From contig CANJME010000001.1 of the NCBI GenBank assembly GCA_947475875.1, positions 124,001 to 188,000 of the forward strand: a stretch of 64,000 nucleotides of DNA. The letters are read 5' to 3'. The translations under genes were made by a program, and so were the position numbers. The first letter of the stretch is position 1. Each line of letters begins with the position of its first letter. This document shows, one piece after another, positions 45,831 to 52,685 of this stretch. The notes beneath the pieces are model-generated. The model saw only the letters and a list, made by a program, of their open reading frames with translations. It ran no database searches and had not been told where the DNA came from. Origin of the DNA: Caulobacteraceae bacterium. Its GTDB lineage: Bacteria > Pseudomonadota > Alphaproteobacteria > Caulobacterales > Caulobacteraceae.

Positions 45831-46789
45831 TGTTGCTCGATATCCGCCACCAGACCGAATACCGATACTCCGCGCCGGTCCGCGAGAGCCAGATGGAAGT
45901 GCGGATGCAGCCGCGCAAAACGCCTCGCCAGCGGCTGGTGAGCTTTGAACTCACGGTCGAGCCGGGCGCGCAGGTATTTTCCTACCTCGACCACCTGGGC
46001 AATACCGTGCAGCACTTCGACGTCGCCCAGCCCCACACCGGGCTGACCCTCAACGCCCATATGCTGGTCGAGACCACCGCGCCCCCGTCCCTGCCCGAGG
46101 CGCTGGATCGCGCGGCCTGGGAAACGCTGCTCAGCGACAAGACGCGCAGCCAGAGTTTCGATCTGCTGCGCCCGCACGGGTTCGCCGCGCCCTCTGAGAA
46201 GTTGGCGGCCTTCAGCGCGGCGTTGGACCTGGATGAACCCGGAAAGGTCGACCCGCTGACCGCCGTGCGCCGCCTCAACGACCGCCTTTATGAGGGCCTC
46301 GCCTACTCGCCAGGCGTCACCGAGGCCGATAGTCCCATCGATCTGGCGCTGGAGCAGCGCAGCGGCGTTTGCCAGGACTTCTCCCACATCATGATCGCCA
46401 TCTGCCGCGGCTGGGGCGTCCCGGCGCGTTATATCTCCGGCTATCTGTTCACCGACCGCGAGCATGATCGCTCGCGCCCTGACGCCAGCCACGCCTGGGT
46501 CGAGACCTTCCTGCCAAGCCTGGGATGGGTGGGCTTTGACCCGGTTAACAATGTCATTGCCGGCGAACGCCATGTGGCCGTGGGCTGGGGCCGGGATTAC
46601 AGCGATGTGACGCCCTCGCGCGGCGTCTTCAAGGGCGATGCGGAGTCGGAACTCTTTGTGGCCGTCTCAACGGCGCGGTCGGACGAGGCGGCCGGTGAGC
46701 TGGAACTGGTTCGGGTCGCCCGCCCGCGTTCGGCCAAAGAGCCTCGCAACCCGCCGGACGCGGCCTATCGGGAATACCAGCAGCAGTAA
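45830..46789 (+). CDS. Transglutaminase-like cysteine peptidase family protein
   Basis: A 319-residue cytoplasmic protein with the bacterial transglutaminase N-domain (about 1-85, YRYSAPVRESQMEVRMQPR) and the catalytic core. The triad is Cys in GVCQDFSH, His in DASHAWVETF and Asp in GWVGFDPVNN. Such genes accompany alpha-E and ATP-grasp proteins in putative peptide-modifying clusters. All catalytic residues are present, so unlike its shortened partner it looks intact. Confidence 0.9.
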   Translation: MLLDIRHQTEYRYSAPVRESQMEVRMQPRKTPRQRLVSFELTVEPGAQVFSYLDHLGNTVQHFDVAQPHTGLTLNAHMLVETTAPPSLPEALDRAAWETLLSDKTRSQSFDLLRPHGFAAPSEKLAAFSAALDLDEPGKVDPLTAVRRLNDRLYEGLAYSPGVTEADSPIDLALEQRSGVCQDFSHIMIAICRGWGVPARYISGYLFTDREHDRSRPDASHAWVETFLPSLGWVGFDPVNNVIAGERHVAVGWGRDYSDVTPSRGVFKGDAESELFVAVSTARSDEAAGELELVRVARPRSAKEPRNPPDAAYREYQQQ

Positions 46790-46869
46790 CCTGGAACCAA
46801 ACGACATTCAGGATTCACTCCGGTGGGATGTCTGATTCATTGCCAACCACAGGGGAGGCGCGCGGACAC

Positions 46870-47697
46870 TCAGGGCTTCTTCGAAAAATACGTCTCCGCA
46901 TCGCCCGGAAAGGTCCTCGCCCGCACGTCGTCGGCGTAGGCCTTGGCCGCCGCCGCGATCTCGCCCTTCAGGTCGGCATACCGCCGCACGAATTTGGGGG
47001 TCCAGTCGAAGAGGCCCAGCATGTCGTCCGTCACCAGGATCTGGCCGTCGCAGCCGGCCGATGCGCCGATACCGATGGTGGGCACGCCCACCGCAGCGGT
47101 CACTTCGCGGGCCAGGGCTTCGGCCACGCCCTCGACCACGATGCAGAAGGCGCCGGCCGCCTCGGTGGCGCGGGCCTCTTCCAGCACCCGGGCGCGCTCT
47201 TCGTCAGTGCGGCCCTTGGCCTTGAAAGAGCCGTCGACCAGCACCGCCTGGGGGCGCAGGCCCACGTGGCCCATCACCGGGATGCCGCGCTTGACCATGT
47301 AGTCGATGGTGGCGGGCACGGTGGGGCCGCTCTCGACCTTTACGCCCTGCGCGCCCGTCTCTTTCATGATGCGGGCGGCGTTGGCGTAGGCGACTTCCGG
47401 CGCGCCTTCGTAGGAGCCGAAGGGCATGTCGACGACGACCATGGCGCGTTTGGCGGCGCGCATGACGGCCTGGCCGTGCAGGATCATCATCTCCAACGTC
47501 ACGCCGACGGTGTTGGGCAGGCCGTGGACGACCATGCCGACGGAATCGCCGACGAGCAGGAGGTCGCAGTGCTCATCGAGGATGGCGGCGATGGGGGCGG
47601 TGTAGGCGGTCAGGCACACCACCGGCTGCTTGCCCTTGCGGGCGGCGATATCGGGGGCGCTGACGCGACGGATGATTTCTGGGCGCTGGGCGGACAT
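46870..47697 (-). CDS. panB: 3-methyl-2-oxobutanoate hydroxymethyltransferase
   Basis: PanB transfers a hydroxymethyl group from methylene-THF to alpha-ketoisovalerate, the first step to pantothenate and CoA. The start at the ATG with first base 47697 (MSAQRPEIIRRVSAPDI) gives 275 residues; the hydrophobic extension up to 47781 reaches into a repeat and is rejected. Typical blocks are VCLTAYTAPIAAILDEHCDLLLVGDSVGMV, VDMPFGSY, KVESG, GHVGLRPQ and IGIGASAGCDGQILVTDD. panC is not adjacent. Confidence 0.95.
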   Translation of the reverse strand: MSAQRPEIIRRVSAPDIAARKGKQPVVCLTAYTAPIAAILDEHCDLLLVGDSVGMVVHGLPNTVGVTLEMMILHGQAVMRAAKRAMVVVDMPFGSYEGAPEVAYANAARIMKETGAQGVKVESGPTVPATIDYMVKRGIPVMGHVGLRPQAVLVDGSFKAKGRTDEERARVLEEARATEAAGAFCIVVEGVAEALAREVTAAVGVPTIGIGASAGCDGQILVTDDMLGLFDWTPKFVRRYADLKGEIAAAAKAYADDVRARTFPGDAETYFSKKP

Positions 47698-47740
47698 GGG
47701 GGCTTTTAGCCTATCGATGTGATCAGGCAGATAGCGCAGC

Positions 47741-47950
47741 AAGAAAAGTAATAAAACCACAAAGGCACAAAGGGATATCAAGGATTCACGAAGTTCCTGG
47801 TCACCTCTAAGGCGCGGGGCGAACCTCGTTTTCTCGCGATGGCTACGCCGCGGTCAAATCTGATCGCCGATCGGCGTGGAACGCAGCCACTGGCACGAGC
47901 CTCTTTGTGAAACCTTGATATCCCTTTGTGCCTTTGTGGTTTTATTTCTT
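47741..47950. repeat. Long-armed inverted repeat (MITE-like), 210 bp
   Basis: The left arm (47741-47793) and right arm (47901-47950) are reverse complements over about 50 bases with one 4-base gap and two mismatches. The core 33 bases, from ATAAAACCACAAAGG through GGGATATCAAGG, match perfectly. The arms are A/T-rich, unlike the GC-rich 107-base centre, which contains the palindrome CGCCGATCGGCG at 47865-47876. It sits between the panB start and the end of the ECF module and ends 31 bp before that gene. No transposase is present. Perfect arms suggest a young or selected element. Confidence 0.8.
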
Positions 47951-47981
47951 GCAACCCTGGCCGCAGCACAGCCGCGAGGCC

Positions 47982-48281
47982 TCAGACAAGGCGGAGTTTG
48001 AAGGCTTTGGCCAGGACCCAGGCGGGGGCGGCCAGCAGGGCCAGCGCCAGGAGGATGAGGCCGGCTTGCGGGCCGATGCCGGCGGCGGCTCTGGCGAGGT
48101 CGGGGGCGAAGGCCAGGGTAAGGATTGTGGCGGCCAGGCCCGCGGCGACCATCGTGGCCATGCGGCGGGCAAAGCGGCGCTGTTCGAGCTTTTGCAGCAC
48201 GGCCATGCGAAAGGCGGCGTCTCGCGGCGCCGGGGCGGGCGCGCCCTCGTCCCAACTGTTCAGGATATCGGCATCGTTCAT
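47982..48281 (-). CDS. Small membrane protein of ECF module 2 (putative anti-sigma role)
   Basis: A 99-residue protein starting MNDADILNSWDEG. A ~40-residue cytoplasmic helical part (AAFRMAVLQKLEQRRFARR) is followed by two hydrophobic segments (MATMVAAGLAATILTLAF and AGLILLALALLAAPAWVLA). Its ATG overlaps the stop of the ECF sigma gene (ATGA), the usual position of an anti-sigma factor. The zinc anti-sigma HxxxCxxC motif is absent. The analogous gene of module 1 (49298-49627) has the same layout. Anti-sigma function is inferred from context only. Confidence 0.7.
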   Translation of the reverse strand: MNDADILNSWDEGAPAPAPRDAAFRMAVLQKLEQRRFARRMATMVAAGLAATILTLAFAPDLARAAAGIGPQAGLILLALALLAAPAWVLAKAFKLRLV

Positions 48282-48808
48282 GCTCGCTCTCCCAACATTT
48301 CCAGTATCTTGCCACGCCCTCTTGAGACGTGGCTCTTGACCGTGCCCAGGGGCAGGCCGAGGGCTTCGGCCGCCTCTGAATGTGAAAACTCTCCGCCCAG
48401 ACATAGGGCCAAAGCCGCCTTCTGCTCAAGCGGCAGGGCGGCCAGTGCGGTGCGTACGGCCATGGCCTCTTCGCGGCCCGCGCCGATGGGAGCCTGCAGC
48501 TCAGTGTGTTCGGCCCAGGCGGTGTCGCGGGCGCGGCCGCGCAGCCAGCCGCGGCGCGCCCGGCTGGCCTGGCGCCAGGCGATAGCGAAGAGCCAGGTGC
48601 GCACGGACGCCGCGCCTCTGAACGAGGCGGCCTTGTTCCAGGCGGTCAGGAAGGTTTCCTGGGCCAGGTCGTCGGCCTCCTCCACCCCATGGCAGATGCG
48701 GCGCAGGAAGGCGCGCAAGGAGGCCTGGTGGCGATCGACCAGCCGGGAGAAGGCGGCCTGGCTTCCGGCCGCCGCGGCCGCCAGCAAGGCCGCATCCTCA
48801 TCGCCCAT
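48278..48808 (-). CDS. ECF-type RNA polymerase sigma factor (module 2)
   Basis: A 176-residue sigma-70 group IV protein. Region 2 is AFSRLVDRHQASLRAFLRR ... ADDLAQETFLTAWNKAASFRG, with the DDLAQETF signature. Region 4 is ALAALPLEQKAALALCLGGEFSHSEAAEALGLPLGTVKSHVSRGRGKI, with a clear helix-turn-helix. It overlaps the upstream DUF6249-like gene by 11 bases and the downstream small membrane gene by four. The two sigma factors in this region are clearly related in order and partners but diverged in sequence. Confidence 0.92.
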   Translation of the reverse strand: MGDEDAALLAAAAAGSQAAFSRLVDRHQASLRAFLRRICHGVEEADDLAQETFLTAWNKAASFRGAASVRTWLFAIAWRQASRARRGWLRGRARDTAWAEHTELQAPIGAGREEAMAVRTALAALPLEQKAALALCLGGEFSHSEAAEALGLPLGTVKSHVSRGRGKILEMLGERA

Positions 48809-49223
48809 GCTTCTTGGGGCCGTTCAGCGCCTGGGGCAGTTTCGACAGGCCGACGGCGATGAGCACAAAGGCGGTAATGCCAAAGCCCAGGGTGAAGGGC
48901 CAGCCGCCGTTGCGGTCGCTCCAGCTGTGGGTCCACAGGGCCATGCCGGCAAAGCCCAGGCCCATGACGCTCATCAGGATGAATTTGCGCCAGCCGGTCT
49001 CGGAGGTGCCGTCGTCGGGGGTCTTGTCGTTGGCCGCTTCGTTCAGGCTCTGCAGCATGGCGGCCGGCGGCTCGACGCCCTTTTCGGCGTAGGTGCGCAG
49101 CACCTCCAGCGTCTTCTCCTTGCGCTTGTGCTCGGTCCAGATGGCCAGGGCGCCGATGCCCATGCCGGCCAGCGGAATGATGATGCCGATGTAGGCGATG
49201 TGGGGAATGCCGAAATCGTCCAT
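48798..49223 (-). CDS. DUF6249-like membrane protein (module 2)
   Basis: A 141-residue protein: hydrophobic helix near 8-28 (AYIGIIIPLAGMGIGALAIW), a cytoplasmic stretch EHKRKEKTLEVLRTYAEKGVEPPAAMLQSL, then two more helices (FILMSVMGLGFAGMALW and GFGITAFVLIAVGLSKL). The start at the ATG 49223 has a strong GGAGGG site. The EKG-x-PP motif recurs in the module 1 homologue at 50203-50625. The family is of unknown function and often accompanies ECF sigma genes; a sensory or sigma-sequestering role is inference. Confidence 0.75.
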   Translation of the reverse strand: MDDFGIPHIAYIGIIIPLAGMGIGALAIWTEHKRKEKTLEVLRTYAEKGVEPPAAMLQSLNEAANDKTPDDGTSETGWRKFILMSVMGLGFAGMALWTHSWSDRNGGWPFTLGFGITAFVLIAVGLSKLPQALNGPKKHGR

Positions 49224-49278
49224 GGTTTGCCCTCCGTAACGCGCAGGTTTGCACGGTTTCGAAGGCTTAGTCTCCGCT

Positions 49279-49298
49279 GGATGCGCGGTTGGATGCGC
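49279..49298. repeat. Direct repeat between the two ECF modules
   Basis: GGATGCGC occurs at 49279-49286 and again at 49291-49298, separated by GGTT. It lies ~56-75 bp upstream of the module 2 DUF6249-like start, where a promoter or operator would be. A related GGATGCAGG lies at 50700 upstream of module 1. Could be a regulator site or coincidence. Confidence 0.35.
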
Positions 49299-49627
49299 TA
49301 GCGGGTAAGGGCCTGGCGATTGAGGAGCAGGGCTACACCGGCCACGGCGGCGGCGAGGACGCACCAGGTGGTCAGCGGGGTGTTGGCGATAAGGGTTCCG
49401 ATGCCGGCGCTTTTGGCCGCCAGACTGGCCCAGAGGGGGGATCTGGCCAGCATCAGGACGGCGGCAAGCACGGCCGCGGCGCTGACGCTGATGAGGACGC
49501 GCTGGCGCAGGCGCTCATAGGCGGCCAGGCGCTCAAGGCCGCGGCGCACGAAGGCTTCGCCGTCGTCGAAGGCCGGGGCGGCGGCGAAGAGGCCGGCCAC
49601 TTCCTGCTCGAAAAGATCGTCACGCAT
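49298..49627 (-). CDS. Small membrane protein of ECF module 1 (putative anti-sigma role)
   Basis: A 109-residue protein starting MRDDLFEQEVAGLF. A cytoplasmic helix (DDGEAFVRRGLERLAAYERLRQR) is followed by two membrane segments (VLISVSAAAVLAAVLML and TWCVLAAAVAGVALLL). It overlaps the sigma gene by eight bases. Like the module 2 counterpart, it has no zinc anti-sigma motif. The helix pattern AF-x3-x-L-E-x-L before the first membrane segment resembles the other copy. Confidence 0.7.
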   Translation of the reverse strand: MRDDLFEQEVAGLFAAAPAFDDGEAFVRRGLERLAAYERLRQRVLISVSAAAVLAAVLMLARSPLWASLAAKSAGIGTLIANTPLTTWCVLAAAVAGVALLLNRQALTR

Positions 49628-50177
49628 TGGCGCTTTCCTGGCGGCCAGTTTCCAGCCGCTGCCGAAGTTTGTCCAGACCACGTTTGACATGTGATTTCAC
49701 CGTTCCCAGTGGAATATGTAAGAGTTCCGCCGCCTCGGGATGGGAATACCCCGCCCCTGAACACAACGAGACGCACACCCGTTCCGCCGCCGACAGGGTT
49801 TTCAGCGCCGCGTCGAGATCCATCAGCAGGCCGGGTTCCGGCCCGGCCGCCTCGCCGGTCTCGATCGGCTGGTCGGTCAGCTGGCAACGCAACTCGTGGC
49901 GGGCCTTGCGTACATACATCCGCCCTGCGATGCGGCAGACCCAGCCGCCGAACGAGCCTTCGCCGCGGTAGTTTCCGATGCCGGTATAGGCGGCGATGAA
50001 GGCGTCCTGGGCGATATCGTCGGCAGTGCACCCTTGCGCGCCCATGCGGCGGACGAGGCCGCGCACCAGGGGCCCGTGCCGGCGCATGAGGGCGCCGAAG
50101 GCCGCCTGATCGCCGGCCGCCGTCAGGGAGGCCAGGTCGAGGTCCCCGAGGCTCGCAAGATTTGGGCGCTGGGCCAT
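49620..50177 (-). CDS. ECF-type RNA polymerase sigma factor (module 1)
   Basis: A 185-residue group IV sigma factor. Region 2 has AAFGALMRRHGPLVRGLVRRM and CTADDIAQDAFIAAYTGIGNYRG; region 4 has TLSAAERVCVSLCSGAGYSHPEAAELLHIPLGTVKSHVKRGLDKL. It follows the DUF6249-like gene by 25 bp and overlaps the small membrane gene. Its Cys pair in VCVSLCSGAGYS is unusual but may be chance. Target promoter is unknown; autoregulation is typical of the group. Confidence 0.92.
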   Translation of the reverse strand: MAQRPNLASLGDLDLASLTAAGDQAAFGALMRRHGPLVRGLVRRMGAQGCTADDIAQDAFIAAYTGIGNYRGEGSFGGWVCRIAGRMYVRKARHELRCQLTDQPIETGEAAGPEPGLLMDLDAALKTLSAAERVCVSLCSGAGYSHPEAAELLHIPLGTVKSHVKRGLDKLRQRLETGRQESANA

Positions 50178-50202
50178 GGCGGCAGGTCCGGACGCGGCCG
50201 GC

Positions 50203-50625
50203 CTAGTTCACCGGGCCCTTGTTGGGATTGAAGAAGCTGAGAATGATCAAGGCCACGCCGATCAGGCCCGGGATGGCGGCGATGGCCATCAACATGGCGG
50301 TGTCGGGTTCATACCTCGAGCCGACATAACCGAAGATCGCGGTGCCGAGCCCGATGGCGGTCAGCACCACGCCGGTGCGCAGGTCTGAAAAAGCCGTGCG
50401 GCGCATACGGTCGGGGACTGAGGTTTCCGCCATGGCCTTGATCACCTCGGGCGGCAGGGGCTGGCCCTTTTCGACGGCGGCCCGGGCGGTGTCGTAGAGC
50501 CTGCTACGCTCGTCTGCCCGGTATTTGAAGCGGGCGTGGGCCGCCACCGACAGGAAGGTGAAGACGCCGACAATGGCGACGATCGGGATGAAGACGCCGA
50601 CGAGACCGATAAGATTGACATCCAT
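50203..50625 (-). CDS. DUF6249-like membrane protein (module 1)
   Basis: A 140-residue protein with a first helix IGLVGVFIPIVAIVGVFTFLSVAAH, a charged middle (FKYRADERSRLYDTARAAVEKGQPLPPEVIKAM), then two helices (GVVLTAIGLGTAIFGYV and AMLMAIAAIPGLIGVALIILSFF). The EKGQPLPPEVIKAM segment parallels EKGVEPPAAMLQSL in the module 2 homologue. It is the first gene of a leftward six-gene run, and the 191 bp upstream, shared with the divergent beta-lactamase gene, must hold the promoter. Function unknown. Confidence 0.75.
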   Translation of the reverse strand: MDVNLIGLVGVFIPIVAIVGVFTFLSVAAHARFKYRADERSRLYDTARAAVEKGQPLPPEVIKAMAETSVPDRMRRTAFSDLRTGVVLTAIGLGTAIFGYVGSRYEPDTAMLMAIAAIPGLIGVALIILSFFNPNKGPVN

Positions 50626-50816
50626 GATGGACTCCTAAGGTTTCCGGCCAAGCCTGAACGCTTGTCCGTTCGCTGACCAGTGGCGCCGGTGAGGGCGAAT
50701 GGATGCAGGGGTCAAGATTCCTCATCGACCATCGATCTTTGGCCTTGCCTTCCGTGGCGGCAGGCGGCGACATAGGGGGCAAGACCAAGAACAACTGCTT
50801 TGGGGGATACGATCCG

Positions 50817-52127
50817 ATGAGCCTGCTTCTCGACCGCCGCGCCGTCCTGGCCAGTTTTGGCGCCCTGGCCCTTCCGCAGTTCGCGCAGGCCGCGACCAGC
50901 GGCGATTACAAGAACCTGCAGGCCATGATTGACAGTTATGTCGAGGGCAAACGCATCTCGGGGCTGTCGGTGGCGATCATCCGCGGCGCAAACCCGGTGC
51001 TCTATCTGAACGGCGGCACGCTCGCCTTCGATACGGCCGCCAAGTGCACGCCCGATTCGATCTGGCGGGTCTATTCGATGAGCAAGCCGATCACCGGCAT
51101 CGCGGTGATGAAGCTGATCGAGGACGGCAAGCTGACGCTGGACACCCAGCTCTCCACCATTTTGCCGGCGTTCGCGAACATGCGGGTGCGGGTGAACAAT
51201 TCGGCGACCGAGACGCGCCCTGCGGCGGGGCCGATCACGATCCGGCATCTGCTGACCCACTCCTCGGGCCTGGGCTATGCTTTGCCCGGCGCCACCTCGC
51301 CCACCGCCAACGACTACAACAAGAACGGCATTACGCCAGGCTCGCGGACGCAAGGCGTGCAGCCGGGCGCCACCCTGCCGTCCGCCAAGACGCTGGAAGA
51401 AATGTGCGAGCGGCTGGCCAAGCTGCCGCTCGATTTCGACCCGGGCACGCGCTGGCAGTATGCGGTCGGCATCGATGTGTTGGGCCTGGTGGTCAAGAAG
51501 GTGTCGGGCAAGGCCTCGTTCTACGACTATCTGAAGGCCAGCATTTTCGATCCCCTGAAGATGCACGACACCGACTTCATCGTGCCTGCGGCCAAGGCCT
51601 CGCGCCTGACCTCGGTGGTGGCCTATGAAACCCAGCCGCCCGGCACGCCGCGCGTGCAGACCGACCGGCCGCGGCTGCTCGTCGTGGAAGACCGCAAGAC
51701 CAGCGCCTTCCTGCGCGACCGCGACCTTCAGTCAGGCGGCGGGGGTCTGGTTTCCACCGCCCGAGACTATGCGCGGTTCTGCCAGATGCTGGTGAACGAC
51801 GGGGCGCTGGACGGGGCGCGGGTGATCAAGCCGGAAACCCTGGCGATCGCCCGGTCGAACCTGCTGCAAAACAACGTCCGGGCCGCGATCGGCGGGCGCA
51901 ACGGTTTCGGGGCGGCCATGCAGGTGGTGATGCCGGATTCGGCCCGCCCCGGTCAGGAGCCGGCCGGCGGCTACGGCTGGTTCGGCATCGCCGGCACCCA
52001 GATGTTCGTCGACCCCGTCAACAAGTTCAGCGTCGTCTGCATGATCCAGATGAACCCGACGAGCATCCCCGTGCAGCAGGACTACAAGATCGCCGCCTAC
52101 AAGGACCTGGCGGCGGTGAAGGTTTAG
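50817..52127 (+). CDS. Exported serine hydrolase, beta-lactamase (class C/esterase) family
   Basis: A 436-residue protein with an N-terminal signal containing twin Arg (DRRAVLASFGALALPQFAQA), probably exported. The nucleophile is Ser87 in the SxxK motif SMSK, and the YxN-like Tyr is probably in WQYAVGIDVLG. The fold is that of class C beta-lactamases, D-alanyl peptidases and EstB-like esterases; such proteins are mostly esterases or peptidases rather than antibiotic resistance enzymes. The ATG at 50817 is chosen; longer upstream frame lacks homology-like sequence. Confidence 0.88.
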   Translation: MSLLLDRRAVLASFGALALPQFAQAATSGDYKNLQAMIDSYVEGKRISGLSVAIIRGANPVLYLNGGTLAFDTAAKCTPDSIWRVYSMSKPITGIAVMKLIEDGKLTLDTQLSTILPAFANMRVRVNNSATETRPAAGPITIRHLLTHSSGLGYALPGATSPTANDYNKNGITPGSRTQGVQPGATLPSAKTLEEMCERLAKLPLDFDPGTRWQYAVGIDVLGLVVKKVSGKASFYDYLKASIFDPLKMHDTDFIVPAAKASRLTSVVAYETQPPGTPRVQTDRPRLLVVEDRKTSAFLRDRDLQSGGGGLVSTARDYARFCQMLVNDGALDGARVIKPETLAIARSNLLQNNVRAAIGGRNGFGAAMQVVMPDSARPGQEPAGGYGWFGIAGTQMFVDPVNKFSVVCMIQMNPTSIPVQQDYKIAAYKDLAAVKV

Positions 52128-52183
52128 GCGCCAGCGAGAATGTGACTCGGCAAGCTTGCTCACACGCCGCTCAAGCAATCTTA

Positions 52184-52223
52184 AGGCAAAAAAAGATCCG
52201 GGCCGTTGGGGGCCCGGATCTTT
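52184..52223 (-). terminator. Intrinsic terminator of the 34-residue peptide unit
   Basis: A perfect 13-bp stem (AAAGATCCGGGCC at 52192-52204 with GGCCCGGATCTTT at 52211-52223, six-base loop) is followed, in the leftward direction, by a run of seven T. On the plus strand only three T follow, so it mainly serves the leftward peptide gene ending at 52290, though it could also stop the beta-lactamase transcript. Confidence 0.85.
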
Positions 52224-52289
52224 GAGGGTGCTTCACCGGCGGGGGGAGGCGGTTCAGGGGCCGCCGGCCGGCGAGGCGGGCAAAAGGGT

Positions 52290-52394
52290 TTACGAGAGAG
52301 TCAGCAGGGCGAGCGCGATGCCCAGGGTGATGATCATGGCGGTCAGCACCGGCCAGGCCGTGGCGGGAGTTTCAGCGAAAGAGACGGTCGACAT
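52290..52394 (-). CDS. 34-residue single-helix membrane peptide
   Basis: The ATG with first base 52394 opens MSTVSFAETPATAWPVLTAMIITLG and ends in ALALLTLS; residues about 13-32 form one membrane helix. An AGAGGAT ribosome site lies a few bases upstream, an intrinsic terminator lies downstream and a consensus-like promoter upstream, so it forms a complete small transcription unit. Its function is not recognised; small one-helix proteins often modulate membrane complexes or are toxic. A purely RNA role for the transcript is an alternative. Confidence 0.65.
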   Translation of the reverse strand: MSTVSFAETPATAWPVLTAMIITLGIALALLTLS

Positions 52395-52556
52395 AGTATC
52401 CTCTGTGTTGTTGTGGCGAGGGGGAGCCCGCCGGGTTGTTACGTTGCTTAAGTGGCCATCGAGAACTCCAGCGGATGCGCCATCCGGCAAAATCTTTGGC
52501 CGTTGAAACTGTGACCGGATCCGGGAAGCGCCCTCCCCCTCACCAGCCATGAACAT
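52395..52556 (-). ncRNA. Structured leader of the small membrane peptide gene
   Basis: About 155 bases separate the predicted transcription start (~52550) from the peptide start. Bases 52533-52544 and 52415-52426 are complementary over 12 positions (leftward GGTGAGGGGGAG against CTCCCCCTCGCC, one G-U pair), closing a large domain right before the ribosome site. Inside are smaller hairpins such as GGATG-GCG-CATCC. This is compatible with a cis-regulatory RNA; no known riboswitch class was matched. Confidence 0.45.
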
Positions 52557-52612
52557 ACTATCGTGCATGACACAGTACTCTGTCAATACCCACTAGTGAG
52601 TCATGCACGATA
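52557..52612 (-). promoter_or_regulatory. Promoter overlapped by a 13-bp inverted repeat
   Basis: Leftward, TTGACA (52586-52581) and GATAGT (52562-52557) are spaced by 18 bases and look like a housekeeping promoter. The arms TATCGTGCATGAC (52559-52571) and GTCATGCACGATA (52600-52612) are perfect reverse complements flanking and overlapping it, with the smaller palindrome CACTAGTG at 52591-52598 between. This arrangement suggests a repressor operator. The cognate regulator is not in the window. Bases 52613-52685 are A/T-rich and hold no gene. Confidence 0.6.
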
Positions 52613-52685
52613 TTGGGCCGAAAAACAGCACTCGGACAACCCACCCGATTGATTTAGCTCGATAATATTTTTTGAAAAAAGTTGG

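Noticed and set aside
49224-49297. GAAAC ... CGTTA ECF-type promoter before module 2
   Set aside because: The two boxes are only 14 bases apart, shorter than the 16-17 normal for ECF promoters.
52395-52586. 98-codon version of the peptide gene starting at a TTG at 52586
   Set aside because: That start coincides with the promoter -35 box and the added residues are low-quality; the ATG at 52394 has a clear ribosome site.
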